In this document: positions 47,883-58,228 of the stretch, piece after piece
Layout: every line of letters begins with the position of its first letter
How positions within the stretch are numbered: the first letter of the stretch is position 1
NCBI RefSeq assembly: GCF_019279795.1
Contig: NC_056747.1
Location: 1,004,850,432-1,004,914,431, forward strand
Length of the DNA stretch: 64,000 bases
Source of the DNA: Protopterus annectens
Taxonomy: Eukaryota > Chordata > Ceratodontiformes > Protopteridae
Direction of reading: 5' to 3'
Position numbers and translations under genes: made by a program
The notes under the pieces: generated by a model
The model's database searches: none
What the model was told of the DNA's origin: nothing
What the model saw: only the letters and a program-made list of their open reading frames with translations

Positions 47883-48481
47883 TCAGTAGTGTTTAGCCTC
47901 CTGGCTCTCAAAAATTGACTTTTTACAACATTTTATGTATATAACCAGGGTGCATGCTTCGTGCATGCATCTGCACATTTTTCTTATAAACAGACGTAGC
48001 AAAAGAGGGATAATTGTGCGTAATACTAACATCAAGAAAACTGATAGTAGTGCCTGAACAAGACATATTAAATGATAAAAAGGTAGTTGTACTTTGCAGA
48101 TATACCACAAAAGCTTCTAGTTCTTCTGTCGTCCCTTTCCACAAAAGAAAAATGTCATCCACAAATCTTTTATAAAAAATCTAACTTCTATGTTGAAAAT
48201 CATTAGGTTCATAGATGACTTGCTCCTCCCAATGAGCTAAAACCATGTTTGCATAGGTATTAGTCACTGGGGTGCCCATAGCTACCCGCAGTAGCTGATG
48301 AAAAAAAACTCTTACCAAAACTGAATAAATTATTAGAAACCACTATATCTAACATAGAGCATAACATGTTGATCTTTGTTGCACTAAAGCCACTATAAGA
48401 ACTAAGACTTTCTCTTACAGATTGTATTCCCATGTCATTAGGTATGACCATAAATAGTGACTTAATATCTAAGGTGACCAA
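47883..48481 (-). pseudogene. PLE C left arm: reverse transcriptase fragment
   Basis: Minus-strand frames encode VTLDIKSLFMVIPNDMGIQS (RT motif A with catalytic Asp), then after a +1 shift at an 8-T run the QLLQVAMGTPVTNTYANM stretch, YKRFVDDIFLLWKG (catalytic FVDD) and TTISFLDVSITHNYP. The RT C-terminus follows and breaks down near 47,930. No GIY-YIG domain is visible. Confidence 0.8.
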
Positions 48482-48619
48482 AAGTACTCTCGTAGCGCTA
48501 TTCTATTTCAACCAAGCATGTAATGATGATAAAAAATCCAGGAACAGAATGAGAGGGAGAAGCAGGAGCAGAAGGAAACCAGACAGACATAGACTCAGAT
48601 GGGGATCACAACCTTCAAG

Positions 48620-50310
48620 AAGGTAGGACCAACGACCCGAAGCCAAATAATGGTGAAGTAATACATTCTATCAGTAATACTGTTTTAAATTTATCTGACA
48701 ATATTTTTACTGATGTTGAGCTACAGCTGCTAGGCAAGGGCCTGACTTACATTCCAGCAAAAGATGGGAATTTAAATGATGCTTTGTCAGAGCTTAGGTT
48801 TTTTGTAAGGAACTTAGATCTTAAAAGTATGTATAAGAACAGCGAAATTGGTTATGACTTACAATTTAAACTCACTAGTACCTTTATACCTAATGGCACA
48901 CCATGGATGGCGCAGTGGTGCAGTGGTAGTGTTGTCACTTCACAGCAAGAGGTTCTCCAGTTTGATTCTTGGCTGGGGTGCCTCCTGTGCGGAGTCTGCA
49001 TGTCCTCCCTGTGCTTGTGTGGGCTTCCTCCGTGTGCCCCGGTTTCCTCTCACATTACAAAGACATGTATCTGGAGCATTTCTCCCTGGGCCTGTGCTGA
49101 AAATTGGCTTTGAACAAGTCGGACTTCCCCGGTTAAATAAATAAATGTACAAAAGCATTTTACAAAATGAGTTATATGACTTATTTTTTAAGAAAAGTGG
49201 TAATAGATATATTAATTTAACAACTGGGGAAAGACGTGCATTTAATGTGTTACTAACTAGAAATTATATAGTTATTAAACAAGCAGATGAAGGAGGAAAA
49301 ATAGTTATAATACTGATGATTATAATGATTGCATGTTACAAATACTGCGGGATGTGAACACTTTTAAGGTGATTAACCATTTGCAGGTGAATGACATTGT
49401 CTATAAAGTGCAAACTTTTCTTTATAATTTATTAATGAAGTGTTCCAGAGTTATATAATTATTTATATTTAGTGCACCCAGTAATTCCTAATAGCTATGG
49501 TCTTCCAAAAAATTCATAAGAACATCACTAACCCACCAATGAGACCGATTGTATCAGGGAAAAGATGGATTACCACTGCTTTATCAAAATATCTAGAGAA
49601 AGAGTTGCATGCTATGTTGATTTATAGTAAGAGTTTTATTAAAGACGTAAATGATTTTTTATCATTACATGCTTGGTCGAAAGAGAACAGCACTTCAAGA
49701 GTACTTTTGGTCACCTCAAATATTAAGTCACTGTTTATGCTCATACCTAATGATATACGAATACAATCTATGAGAGAATGTCTTAGTTCTTATAGTGGCT
49801 TTAGTGCAACAAAGATCAACATGTTATGCTCTATGTTAGATATAGTGGTTTCTAATAATTTATTCAGTTTTGGTAAGAGTTTTTTTTCATCAGCTACTGC
49901 AGGTAGCTATGGGCACCCCAGTGACTAATACCTATGCAAACATGGTTTTAGCTCATTGGGAGGAGCAAGTCATCTGTGAACCTAATGATTTTCAAAATAC
50001 AAGTTTGATTTTTATAAAAGATTCGTGGATGGCATTTTTCTTTTGTGGAAAGGGATGACAGAAGAACTAGAAGCTTTTGTGGTATATTTGCAGAGTACAA
50101 CTACCTTTTTATCATTTAATATGTCTTGTTCAGACACTACTATCAACTTTCTGGATGTTAGTATAATGCACAATTATCCCTCTTTTGATACGTTATTTAT
50201 AAGAAAAATGTGCAGGCAACGAGATATATGCACATGCACCCTGGTTATATACATAAAATGTTGTAAAAAGTCAATTTTTGAGAGCCAGCAGACTAAACAC
50301 TACTGATGAT
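48620..50310 (+). pseudogene. PLE C right arm: N-terminal region plus reverse transcriptase
   Basis: The N-terminal stretch (LSDNIFTDVELQLLGKGLTY, then SELRFFVRNLDL) is typical of the PLE region ahead of the RT. After the V-SINE come NYIVIKQADEGGKIVI (motif 1-like KPADKGG), RPIVSGKRWITTALSKYLE (motif 2 R-I-SG), NIKSLFMLIPNDI (motif A), AMGTPVTNTYANMVLAHWEE, and RFVDGIFLLWKG. In the last, the second catalytic Asp is replaced by Gly. Frameshifts occur near 49,310, 49,500, 49,885 and 50,200. There is no GIY-YIG domain before the 3' end. Confidence 0.85.
48893..49145 (+). mobile_element. tRNA-derived SINE, V-SINE type, copy 3
   Basis: A box TGGCGCAGTGGTGCAGTGG, degenerate B box AGTTTGATTC, central CTCCGTGTGCCCCGGTTTCC and AAAGACATG, and a 3' end CCCCGGTTAAATAAATAAATG. 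It interrupts the PLE C protein between its N-terminal region and motif 1. The 5' limit is approximate and no target duplication was recognised. Confidence 0.85.
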
Positions 50311-50620
50311 GGTTTTGAGAGAGAATTAGATGCTGTGGCTTCAGATTTTAAATTAAAAGGCTGCAGTGTTATATTGTTATATAATAAATTGACGGTTTTG
50401 GACCTTTGTTTTTTTTATCTTTTGATTGGATATTTGGTTACCTTTTGGTCCTCTTTTGGCTGTTTAGATTATTTTTTCACTTTTTTATTGTAACAACATT
50501 CTAAGTTTATAAGAACAATATTTAAAATCTGTTCGTATTTTTGGGTCTTTGTCACCCCAATATTTTTGGCTTTCTCCTGATTTTTAACTAAGTTGAGAGG
50601 TATGGTTTAAACCCTTAGGT

Positions 50621-52113
50621 CTAGTAGGTGCAATTCATTTTGAGGATATGCAAAAAGGCTATCAGAGTGGGATCCAAGGATACCTTGTATGTCAGGCATA
50701 AGTCACCTCTCAGCAGTATGTAGAAAACAGAGTATGGAAATATGGCTTTGGGGCGAAATGCATAGGGCATTGTGTTTACACCCTGTATTCTATTTGTGAG
50801 AAACTTGTGTGGATATTCTAATTGCTGCACGTGCCCAGTCAGGTACATACAGAAAGGGGCATTATACTCAATGATGGCGGACTACCTTGGCACAATCACT
50901 TCCCTGGACCTAGATGTCATGCCCTAACTTATAAGTTAAGTGACTTAGAATGATTTTCTTACAACCTTAGACACATATTGGTCAAAGCCAGGTTATTATC
51001 TACATGAGTCCCCAAATCCCTGACTACAGCATCTACTTTTCAGGGAGTTTTATCAATGAGGTAGTTTCCCCCTAGGTGTCTGACTTCCTGAAAAGTACTG
51101 TTGTGCATTTATTGGCATTGAGGTTTAAGCTCTGACTTTGGCACCAGTCATTTGTCTGTGTTAGACCTTCCTGTAAGATGTTAGTATCTTGAGGCATTTC
51201 TGTGATTGCTCCTAGCTTGCAATCATCTGTAAACTTCATAAACCAGAGGACATTGACATTGGCCTTGACTTCCGAAAAATAAACATCAAAGAGGAGTGGA
51301 CCCAGCTCAGAGCTCTGGGGATACCATTGATGACTGGCCAATATGTGAAGGTGGTCTCTCCATTCCTAACTTACTGCATCCTGTCTGTGAGCCAACTGGC
51401 TATCCAGTAAGTTATATAGGGGTTTATTCCTAATTCTATGAGTTTGTTTAAATGACTGAGTGAGGTATTGTTTCAAATATCTCAGCTAGGTCAAGATAAG
51501 CAGTATGCACAGTTTTGCCCTCATACATTGCTTTGGTGATCTTCTCAAAGAAGTCCACCAGGTTCAGTAGGCATGACCTGCCATTGATGAAACCAAACTG
51601 GGTTGGGTTGAGTGTCTGAAGGTTTCCTATGTCACTCTTAATCATTTATATGCTAATTCTTTACATGGTTTTGCATATGAGACTAGTCAGACTAATGTGT
51701 CTGTAGTTCATGGGATCTGTAATGGTCCACCCTTATGCATAAGAATGATGGTTGCAGTCTTCCATTCATATGGCACAAAGCCTATGCAGAGGCTATGGAT
51801 GAATAGTCCAGCAGCCCTGACAGGTTATATTTTAATCTATTTAAAAGGCATCCTGGAATATTATTGAAGCTGTATTATTGGCCATAGATAGTGCATATAA
51901 GATCTCCTCTCTACTGATAGTTGAAGGAATTAAGTTAGATGATATTTCCTGGGGGGGTGGGGGTAAAGCAGGAGCTGAATTTGTCATGGCTGACAATAGG
52001 AGGAAATGTATGATTACCAGAAACTGTAAGGAAATGCTGTTCAGTGTCACTATCAGGTGTAGAAGATGCATGCTGGATGTTGAGGGATATCTAAACATGT
52101 GGGAGAAGCACAT
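50621..52113 (-). pseudogene. CR1 3 ORF2 fragments
   Basis: Minus-strand fragments in CR1 order: NSAPALPPPP...STISREEILYALSMANNTAS (segment before the RT, 52,113-51,841), TQFGFINGRSCLLNLVDFFE and YLDLAEIFETIPHS (51,645-51,448), FTDDCKLGAI (51,341-51,072, FADD changed to FTDD), and RIQGVNTMPYAF...LLRGDLCLTYK (50,848-50,621). The very C-terminus is at 47,263-47,555 on the other side of the hAT-like insertion. Several frameshifts and stops; dead. Confidence 0.82.
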
Positions 52114-52619
52114 TAATGGGAAATCCTACTGGGCTTACAGATTAAAACATTGAGAAGTGCAATGAATATGCAGTCAGTATCACAGGGGAAGGAGGAGAGG
52201 TGCTGCAAATGACCACCGTATATCATTACCAGCCTGATGCTGGCGAGAATCCACATATGCACTGCTTGCAGAGATCAGAGAAAGGATTGCACACAGTCAG
52301 GAACCATCATGTCAGTTTCTACAACAAACATGTGACTCCTAGGATGCAGGCAAAACAACACACCTATATCCATGTAGGGTACCATTGAAAGAATACAGTT
52401 TGCAGAGACTGAGGAATGGCACACATCCCCAGAAGATAAGCTCCCTGCATGAGTTTCAGCTGAGCCAAACGTCTCTAAAATCTGACACCTTTGTACACAG
52501 GTACTACAGTAGTGGCCAATCTGTTGTGGAAGCACTAGTCAACCCAATTTGAGAAATCTGAGTGCATCTACTCAGTGGTTTAGTGACAGGGTCTACTTGA
52601 CAAGAGGCAATATAATGTA

Positions 52620-53530
52620 TCAGCTGTGCAGCATTCATGCAAATCAATGGAAATTAAACCAGAAATAGACGAAAATCAGGCACCAACTGAATGTGCCAAA
52701 AAAATAAATAAACAAAAGAAAGAATTTAAAGGAGAAGGATCAGATAAGAAAGCAAGAAATGTGGAAAAGGCATAAACTTATTTGCAGGTACAGAAAACTC
52801 CTGGAACAACCTCAGGCCGATCAGAACTTGATGTAGGAATGGTTAAGGAGATGTGAATTTAAACCAAAAGATGAAAGGTTAATATTGGCAGCCCAGGATA
52901 ATGGACTATGTACACATTGGTTCACAAGGTCAGTTGAGCATGTGGGAGAAACAGACAAATGCAGGTTCTGTAAAACAGAACTAGAAACAGTCACACATCT
53001 TGTTGCTGGGTATGATACACTAATGCCAGACAGCCTGTATGCTGAAATGCATAATAATGTGGCAAGACTTTTGCACTGAGGATTCTGCAAACATTACAGT
53101 ATTTGAAGTAGCTGAGAAGCATTCGAAATATAAGCCACAAGGCATTATAGAGATTGATGAAGTTTATATTACATGGGATCACCGACTACAAACAGTTCAA
53201 AAACTAGATGTGAGAAAACCAGATATAATAGTCCATGAAAAGATACAAAAGTAGCATTGACCATTGAAATTGCTACATGCAGTGATTACAGTGTTTTACA
53301 TACAGAGAGAGACACAAAGTTATAAAATACCTGGATTTGTAGGCAGAAACTAGGGTAATGTGAAAGAAGGTACCCAGACATTTCCAATAGTAGCAGGAGC
53401 AATGTGTCTCATAAAAAAAGACTTTACACTCTTATTTAGATATACTACCAATATATGTAACTTCATATGACTTGGCAGAAGGAGACAGTTCTGGGTGCAT
53501 TGCAGGTGCTGCAAAGAGTAAAGTTTGAAA
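52620..53530 (+). pseudogene. C-terminal region of an RLE-type LINE protein
   Basis: Plus-strand frames read WLRRCEFKPKDERLILAAQD, then a zinc-knuckle-like CRFCKTELETVTHLVAG (C-x2-C-ETV-H, last Cys changed to Tyr), NNVARLLH, and after frameshifts KYKPQGIIEIDEVYITWDH, VRKPDIIV and TIEIATCSD. The C--C--ET--H plus KPDI-V / IDIA layout matches the C-terminal domain of LINEs that use a restriction-like PD-(D/E)XK endonuclease (R2/R4/NeSL-like groups) rather than an AP endonuclease. The RT itself is not visible upstream, where CR1 3 ends. The exact clade is uncertain. Confidence 0.6.
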
Positions 53531-53716
53531 CAATACTAATTTCCAAACTTTAATCATACTTTGACTTAGGAATAGGGTTCATTCCTGTCATGGTAATAGA
53601 AACACAAAAAACTTGGAGAAATTAAAAGGAGGAAGACTCTTGAGTTGTTTGACCTGCAGATTAAAGTTCTATAAAAGCTGAAAAAGGTCCTCAGGTTGTA
53701 AAATTAAAAGTTACGT

Positions 53717-53858
53717 ACTCACCATAGCTAGGCATCTGTGTTGTCCATTTTCATTCTTCCTGAACACATGGGTTTGGATCCGATCCTCGGATCCCACTTG
53801 GCCGCATACTCTGAACTTTGGATCCAACCCTTGAGCCCCTCCCTCTACCCATAATTCC
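53717..53858. repeat. DIRS 2 left inverted terminal repeat
   Basis: Pairs with 58,087-58,228 in inverted orientation at roughly three-quarters identity by eye. GATC-rich. Confidence 0.75.
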
Positions 53859-54399
53859 TTAGTGCTTGTTAGGATAAGGGCCTGAATATTGGGTGTTTGA
53901 TCCTGAGCAGTGTGAGAGGAGATCCGGAGAAGGTTCCAGTATCCAGGGAGGATAATAAAGGTGAGACCATAGGAAGGAGAACCATACATGTTGAGACCAG
54001 AAAGGGACAATGAGGAGGACTGAGCTCTTCAGCCAACTTGTTTTCTGCAGAAATTTGGGAATCAAGGGAAGAACAGGGTAAGCATAAAGGAGACTTGAGG
54101 GCTAAGCATGGACTGGAGTATCTCTCAGTGATCCACCAATGGAGGATAAGAGCAAAGTATCTGCTGCACTTGTTGTTGTTGGGGAAGACAAAGAGATTGC
54201 AGCAAGGATAACCTCATTGATGAAAATTTTCTTCCGCAATAGACTGTTTGAGAGACCACTCATGCAGTATCAAAATGGACCTGCTCAATTTGTCCACTAA
54301 CACTTTGGTTTTTCCCAGTATGTGCATTGCAACTAGAAAGTGGTCTGAGGAGATCGCCTATTCCCACACTGTCATGACCTCTCTGCAGAGGTGGTAAGA

Positions 54400-55483
54400 T
54401 CAAGTTACTCCTTGCTTGTTGATGCACCAAACAACAGACATGTTGTCAGTCTGAATCGCAATAATCCCTAGAGGAACAGCATTTTGAAAAGCCCAAAATG
54501 CTAATGGGACTGCTGTCATCTCTAGTACATTGATACTCAGACTAGTCTCTTGGGGGGACCACATGCCTTGAACTGTCCATCCCAGGAAATGCCCCTTCCA
54601 CCCCAGTTGGGAGGCATCCATAGTCACTGTGACCGTTTGTGGATGGTAGAATAAAAGGTCGTCCTAGATGAATGTTATCCGACTGAATCTTCCAGCTGAT
54701 GTGACATTTGAAAATAGGAGTAAGATTGACTGCAAAGGATAGGAGATGTTGAAGAATAGACCACTGAACAGCTAGAGTCCAGTGAAGAACATCCATAAAG
54801 AATCATGCTAAAAGAAGCAATACAATGGCTGCTCTCATGGATCCTAGTGCATGAAGAATTGATCTGGCTGAAGGAGGCATTGTTGTGTTCAGATGTGTAC
54901 CAATGGACTCCAGGCTCTTGACTGGTGTCAAGTCTGATTTGGCATAATTTATTGTTATCCCCAGTGGCTGGAAAATCTGAAGCAAATAATCCCTGGACTG
55001 ACATAAAAGATGCTTGGAGTGGGCAGTGAGGAGCCAGTCATCCAGATATGGAAATATTTGGAATCCTTTAAGTCTCAGATGAACAGCTACCACTGTCAGG
55101 GATTTGGTAAACACCCTGGGGGCTGTGATGAGTCCAAAGGGCAGGGTACTGAATTGGTAATGACTGTCTCCCAGCCAAAAGCATAAATGTCGTCTGGATC
55201 ATCTGTCTATTTTGATGTGATAACTTGCATCCTGGAGCTCTATGGAGCACATCCAATCATCCTTGTGAAGAAATACCTCCAGAGTAGGACAGTCGGGCAG
55301 CACTTCAGCCTCGCTGGGAGGGTCTGTCCAGAAAGGAATCCCAGAAACCCTGGTTTTGTGGGCCTCTTCTGCCTGTAGGGTGATGTCTCCCATTTGAACT
55401 TCCTCCATTGCCTCTGGAGGAGTTGTCCCCATATGGATCCTGGAAAGGTCCCTGAAATTTTCAGAACCACATTTTCCTACCAC
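54400..55483 (-). pseudogene. DIRS 2 reverse transcriptase and RNase H
   Basis: Minus-strand pieces: CSIELQDASYHIKID (RT motif A, Asp present), a frameshifted FG-x-AP region, VFTKSLTVVAVHLRLKGFQI, then FPYLDDWLLTAHSK (catalytic YLDD) and LGITINYAKSDLTPVKSLES. RNase H follows with MTMDASQLGWKGHFLG (first Asp), SINVLEMTAV and IQTDNMSVVWCINKQG. Frameshifts at about 55,200 and 54,700 separate the pieces. The homologous region of DIRS 1 is at 8,000-6,750. Not functional. Confidence 0.85.
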
Positions 55484-55699
55484 TTCTCTGATTCCCGGAA
55501 AAGGTTTGTGAGGGGTAGAAAACTTGATTTACTTAACAGACAGTCTTTCCTTCTTGTTCACTGTAGGTAAGTGTCTCTTTTATTGATGGCCCAAATAAAG
55601 ATGTGCCATCAAAGGGGGCATTGATGAAGGACTTCTTAAAAGGCTCCACAAAGTTGTATAGCCATATCCAGGCATGCCTCCTTAGGACAATGCCTGAAC

Positions 55700-57669
55700 C
55701 AGTCACTCATGAGGTGCCTACCACTGTGTGTGAGATTAACCTCACTGAAGCATTTGAAATAGGCAATAGAGTAGCTAGTTGGAAGGACGTTCTTTTGAAA
55801 TCCTCTACAGACATGGACTCTGAGACAGTATTTGAAAGCTCCTTGGTCAAATCTCTCTGAAGCCTCATGAAGTGTGTGAAGTAGTTAATAGCCCTCAGAG
55901 TGAAGGTCACTGAGGCAAAGGCTACCTTTCTGAATCTGTGCAGTGCCCTAAACTTTCTGTTTGGTGGATGGACAGAAGAGCTCTGTTCTGCTAGCTCTTT
56001 CTTAGTGGTTGCCACCACCACCATAGCATCTACTGGGACTCCTTTGCTCCAGTGGGGTCTATCTTTGGGGTGAGATTAAAATTTATCAGGTCTCTTTGGG
56101 ATGGGTTTGATGGTATCCAGCCACTTCCATGCCTGGTGGAGAACTAAATCAATAAGCTCATCCTCCAGGGGGTAACCCAAGACATAGATGAGCCAGAACA
56201 AAAAGCTTCCAAAAATACTGATTCCTCTGAAGAGGAATTTTTGGAAGACCAACCACCTTTTTGTCTGGGAATCTCTAAAATGTCTCCAAAGGAGATATCA
56301 TCCAGTGGTGATTTGGGGAAACCTTCGCCTTCATGAGAGACTCCAAAGGGGAATCTATGTTTTTCCTCTTGCAAGTTTTCTTCTGATGGATATCCTCTGT
56401 GGGATGGTCAGGGGTGGTATCAGAAGAGAGGGAGAGTTTCACTACAGGAACTGCTTGGAAACTAGTTGGAAATTGCTGTCCCTGTGGGGTAGGCTTGATT
56501 GACTCAGAGTGTAGAACTGACAAGGGAATAGGGGCTGGATCCAATGAATGAGAAGGTGGTTCTCGGGAGACAGAAAAAGCAATTTCCATGATCTCAAATG
56601 CAGATGGCCCTAGAGAAGCTGTGAACAACTGTACTTGAGCAGAAGCTCTCAGTACAGGCAGGTCACAACTGCCCTCGGATCTGTACCTCAAGGATGGAAC
56701 CAGACCAAAACTGTCCAGGGCCTAGGTTCCAAGGGGCAGGGACAGATTTGGCAACACTGGAGTTGATCCCAGCCTCATGGATCCGATGATGACACTTCTG
56801 CTCCAGGACCCATTCCGATCTGAAGGTATTGGAGCAGAACTAGTCAGGAATGCCATCAGAGGCAAAGAAGAGAACTTCTTTGATCCATCTCCAGACCTCT
56901 CAGGGTTTTCAGATCCTGGGACTCAAAAACAGTGGGATGGATTGGAGAAGGAGAGAGAATAGTATGACATGTTGTTGGAAGGCTCACGGATCCAGTAGGG
57001 GACAGAGCCAGTATGATCCCCATCTGGACCTGAGCTCTGACAAATTTTCACAACATTCTATCCACATTCACTTCTGACAAACTTCTGGATGACCTGAAGG
57101 ATGTAGTGGATTATGGCCTTGAGTGTTTTTTTTTTGGAGTTTGTAACAATGGAGAGCTCAGAGTAAGAGAGATTGGTTTTATCAAATACTCTGGCATGTG
57201 ACTTCCATGAGACATGCTAGGCATCAGATCCAAGGATCTGGGATCTGAGGAAGGCACCATTGCACTAGCCAATATGATTTTAGATCAGAAGATTTTGGAT
57301 CCGAAGATCAGATCTTTTCTCTGATGATGTTGCATCTGAGGTTTTTCAAGTTTTAACAAGTGGCTTCGATGAAGTCCTAGGGAACTTTGGTGGGGAATGT
57401 GTTCTGTGCTCTAATGGAGCAGACTTAGTAACTTTGGCAGAAGTCTGAGCCCCAGAAGATAAAGTCGAAATAGCAGGTAAAAGGCCTTTTAAAATCAGTT
57501 TGTTGTGTCGCTCAGCCAGAGCACTTGGGTTAAAGGTGGAGCAGATATTGAAGTTAGTATCCAAGTGGCTGGCTCCGAGGCAATAAACACACTCCTTATT
57601 GACAACCAAGTTCAGAATTTTATGCCTACAAGAAGTGCATTTCTTGAAACCTGTCAGTTTTTTCAACAT
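55700..57669 (-). pseudogene. DIRS 2 gag-like gene
   Basis: Likely start at 57,669 (MLKKLTGF). The N-terminus has the cysteine pattern C-x2-C (KKCTSC) and C-x2-CLG-x2-HL (VYCLGASHL) typical of DIRS gag. The middle part (56,691-56,144) is Ser/Pro-rich with a few acidic stretches. The end has VVVATTKKELA, RKFRALHRFRKVAF and a helical TFTLRAINYFTHFMRL, the same block as in DIRS 1. Stops and shifts occur near 57,345, 56,700 and 56,130. GATC-rich coding sequence at 57,190-57,330. Confidence 0.7.
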
Positions 57670-58086
57670 GGCAGGAAATAATGCAGAATAACTAGTTCCA
57701 AGCAGTACAGTAAAAAAAAAAAAAAAAAAAAAAACACTGGAAGAAAAGGAATAAGTTTTTTTTTTTTTTGTGGAAGGCAAAAAAATAAATAAGGAGGAAA
57801 AAGGAAGACTTACCAACAATGGTAAAATACCTAATTAAAGTATAATAGGGAAAAACAATACAACTATGATACAAGAGAAACCACTATACGAGGTAGTAAA
57901 AAAGACATAACACCTGCAAAAGCTAAGAGGAAGGATAGAAAGATCACAATGGAATAACTCAGAAGAAACTTTTAGAGAAAAATATGGAAATAACTCATGA
58001 TAAATCACTAATACTCGCTCAAGAAAGGAACCTGCATCTGAGCATGATGGCAGCCAACAAGATCTGAAGTACTGGTTATGGAATAC

Positions 58087-58228
58087 GGCATTATGGGTAA
58101 ATGGAGGAGCTCAAGAGTTAGATCCAAAGTCTAGAGTAGGTGGCCAAGTCAGATCTGAGGATCAGATCCATACAAATGTGTTGTGGAATAATGAAAAGGA
58201 CAACATCAGATCGAATAGCTACCATTTG
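58087..58228. repeat. DIRS 2 right inverted terminal repeat
   Basis: Inverted partner of 53,717-53,858. Precedes the gag leader in element orientation. Confidence 0.75.

Larger units (their letters stand above)
47761..50484. mobile_element. Penelope-like element C with inverted arms
   Basis: A 12-bp target duplication with one mismatch (TTATTGTAGCAA 47,749-47,760, TTATTGTAACAA 50,485-50,496) lies within the hAT-like MITE. The left arm (47,761 to about 48,540) is minus-strand, cut within the RT. The right arm (about 48,541-50,484) is plus-strand, starts in the N-terminal region and holds a V-SINE. The right arm again extends further at its outer 3' end (TTGGATATTTGGTTACC and following) than the left arm. 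Both arms carry the same frameshift before the RT AMGTP motif. Confidence 0.85.
47564..50604. mobile_element. hAT-like MITE inside CR1 3, itself split by PLE C
   Basis: A perfect 8-bp target duplication GTTTAAAC (47,556-47,563 and 50,605-50,612) flanks the inverted ends CATACCTCTCAACT and AGTTGAGAGGTATG. Without the PLE the element would be about 305 bp (47,564-47,760 plus 50,497-50,604). Non-coding. Confidence 0.85.
47033..52150 (-). mobile_element. CR1 LINE 3, old, host of a four-level insertion nest
   Basis: The CR1 3' part (47,033-47,563) and its 5'-ward continuation (50,605 to about 52,150) join smoothly when the hAT-like insertion and one GTTTAAAC copy are removed. CR1 sequence around the junction aligns with 15,530-15,590 of CR1 1. 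The 3' tail on the minus strand is TATACACCTGTGAACCTAT. A further 174-bp insertion lies at 47,078-47,251. Much more diverged than CR1 1 and 2. Confidence 0.8.
53717..58228 (-). mobile_element. DIRS retrotransposon 2 with inverted terminal repeats
   Basis: About 142 bp at the left end (53,717-53,858) is the diverged inverted complement of 58,087-58,228. Shared features are ATTATGGGTA, GATCCAAAGT, GGCCAAGT, GATC-GAGGATC-GATCC and the outer TAGCTA. Inverted terminal repeats are a DIRS hallmark. Internally, on the minus strand, come gag (57,669 to about 55,700), RT (55,483-54,800) and RNase H (54,627-54,400), then a short PFWSQHVWF stretch (54,006-53,980 region). The methylase and tyrosine recombinase expected between RNase H and the 3' repeat are missing; only about 540 bp is left there. 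Confidence 0.8.
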
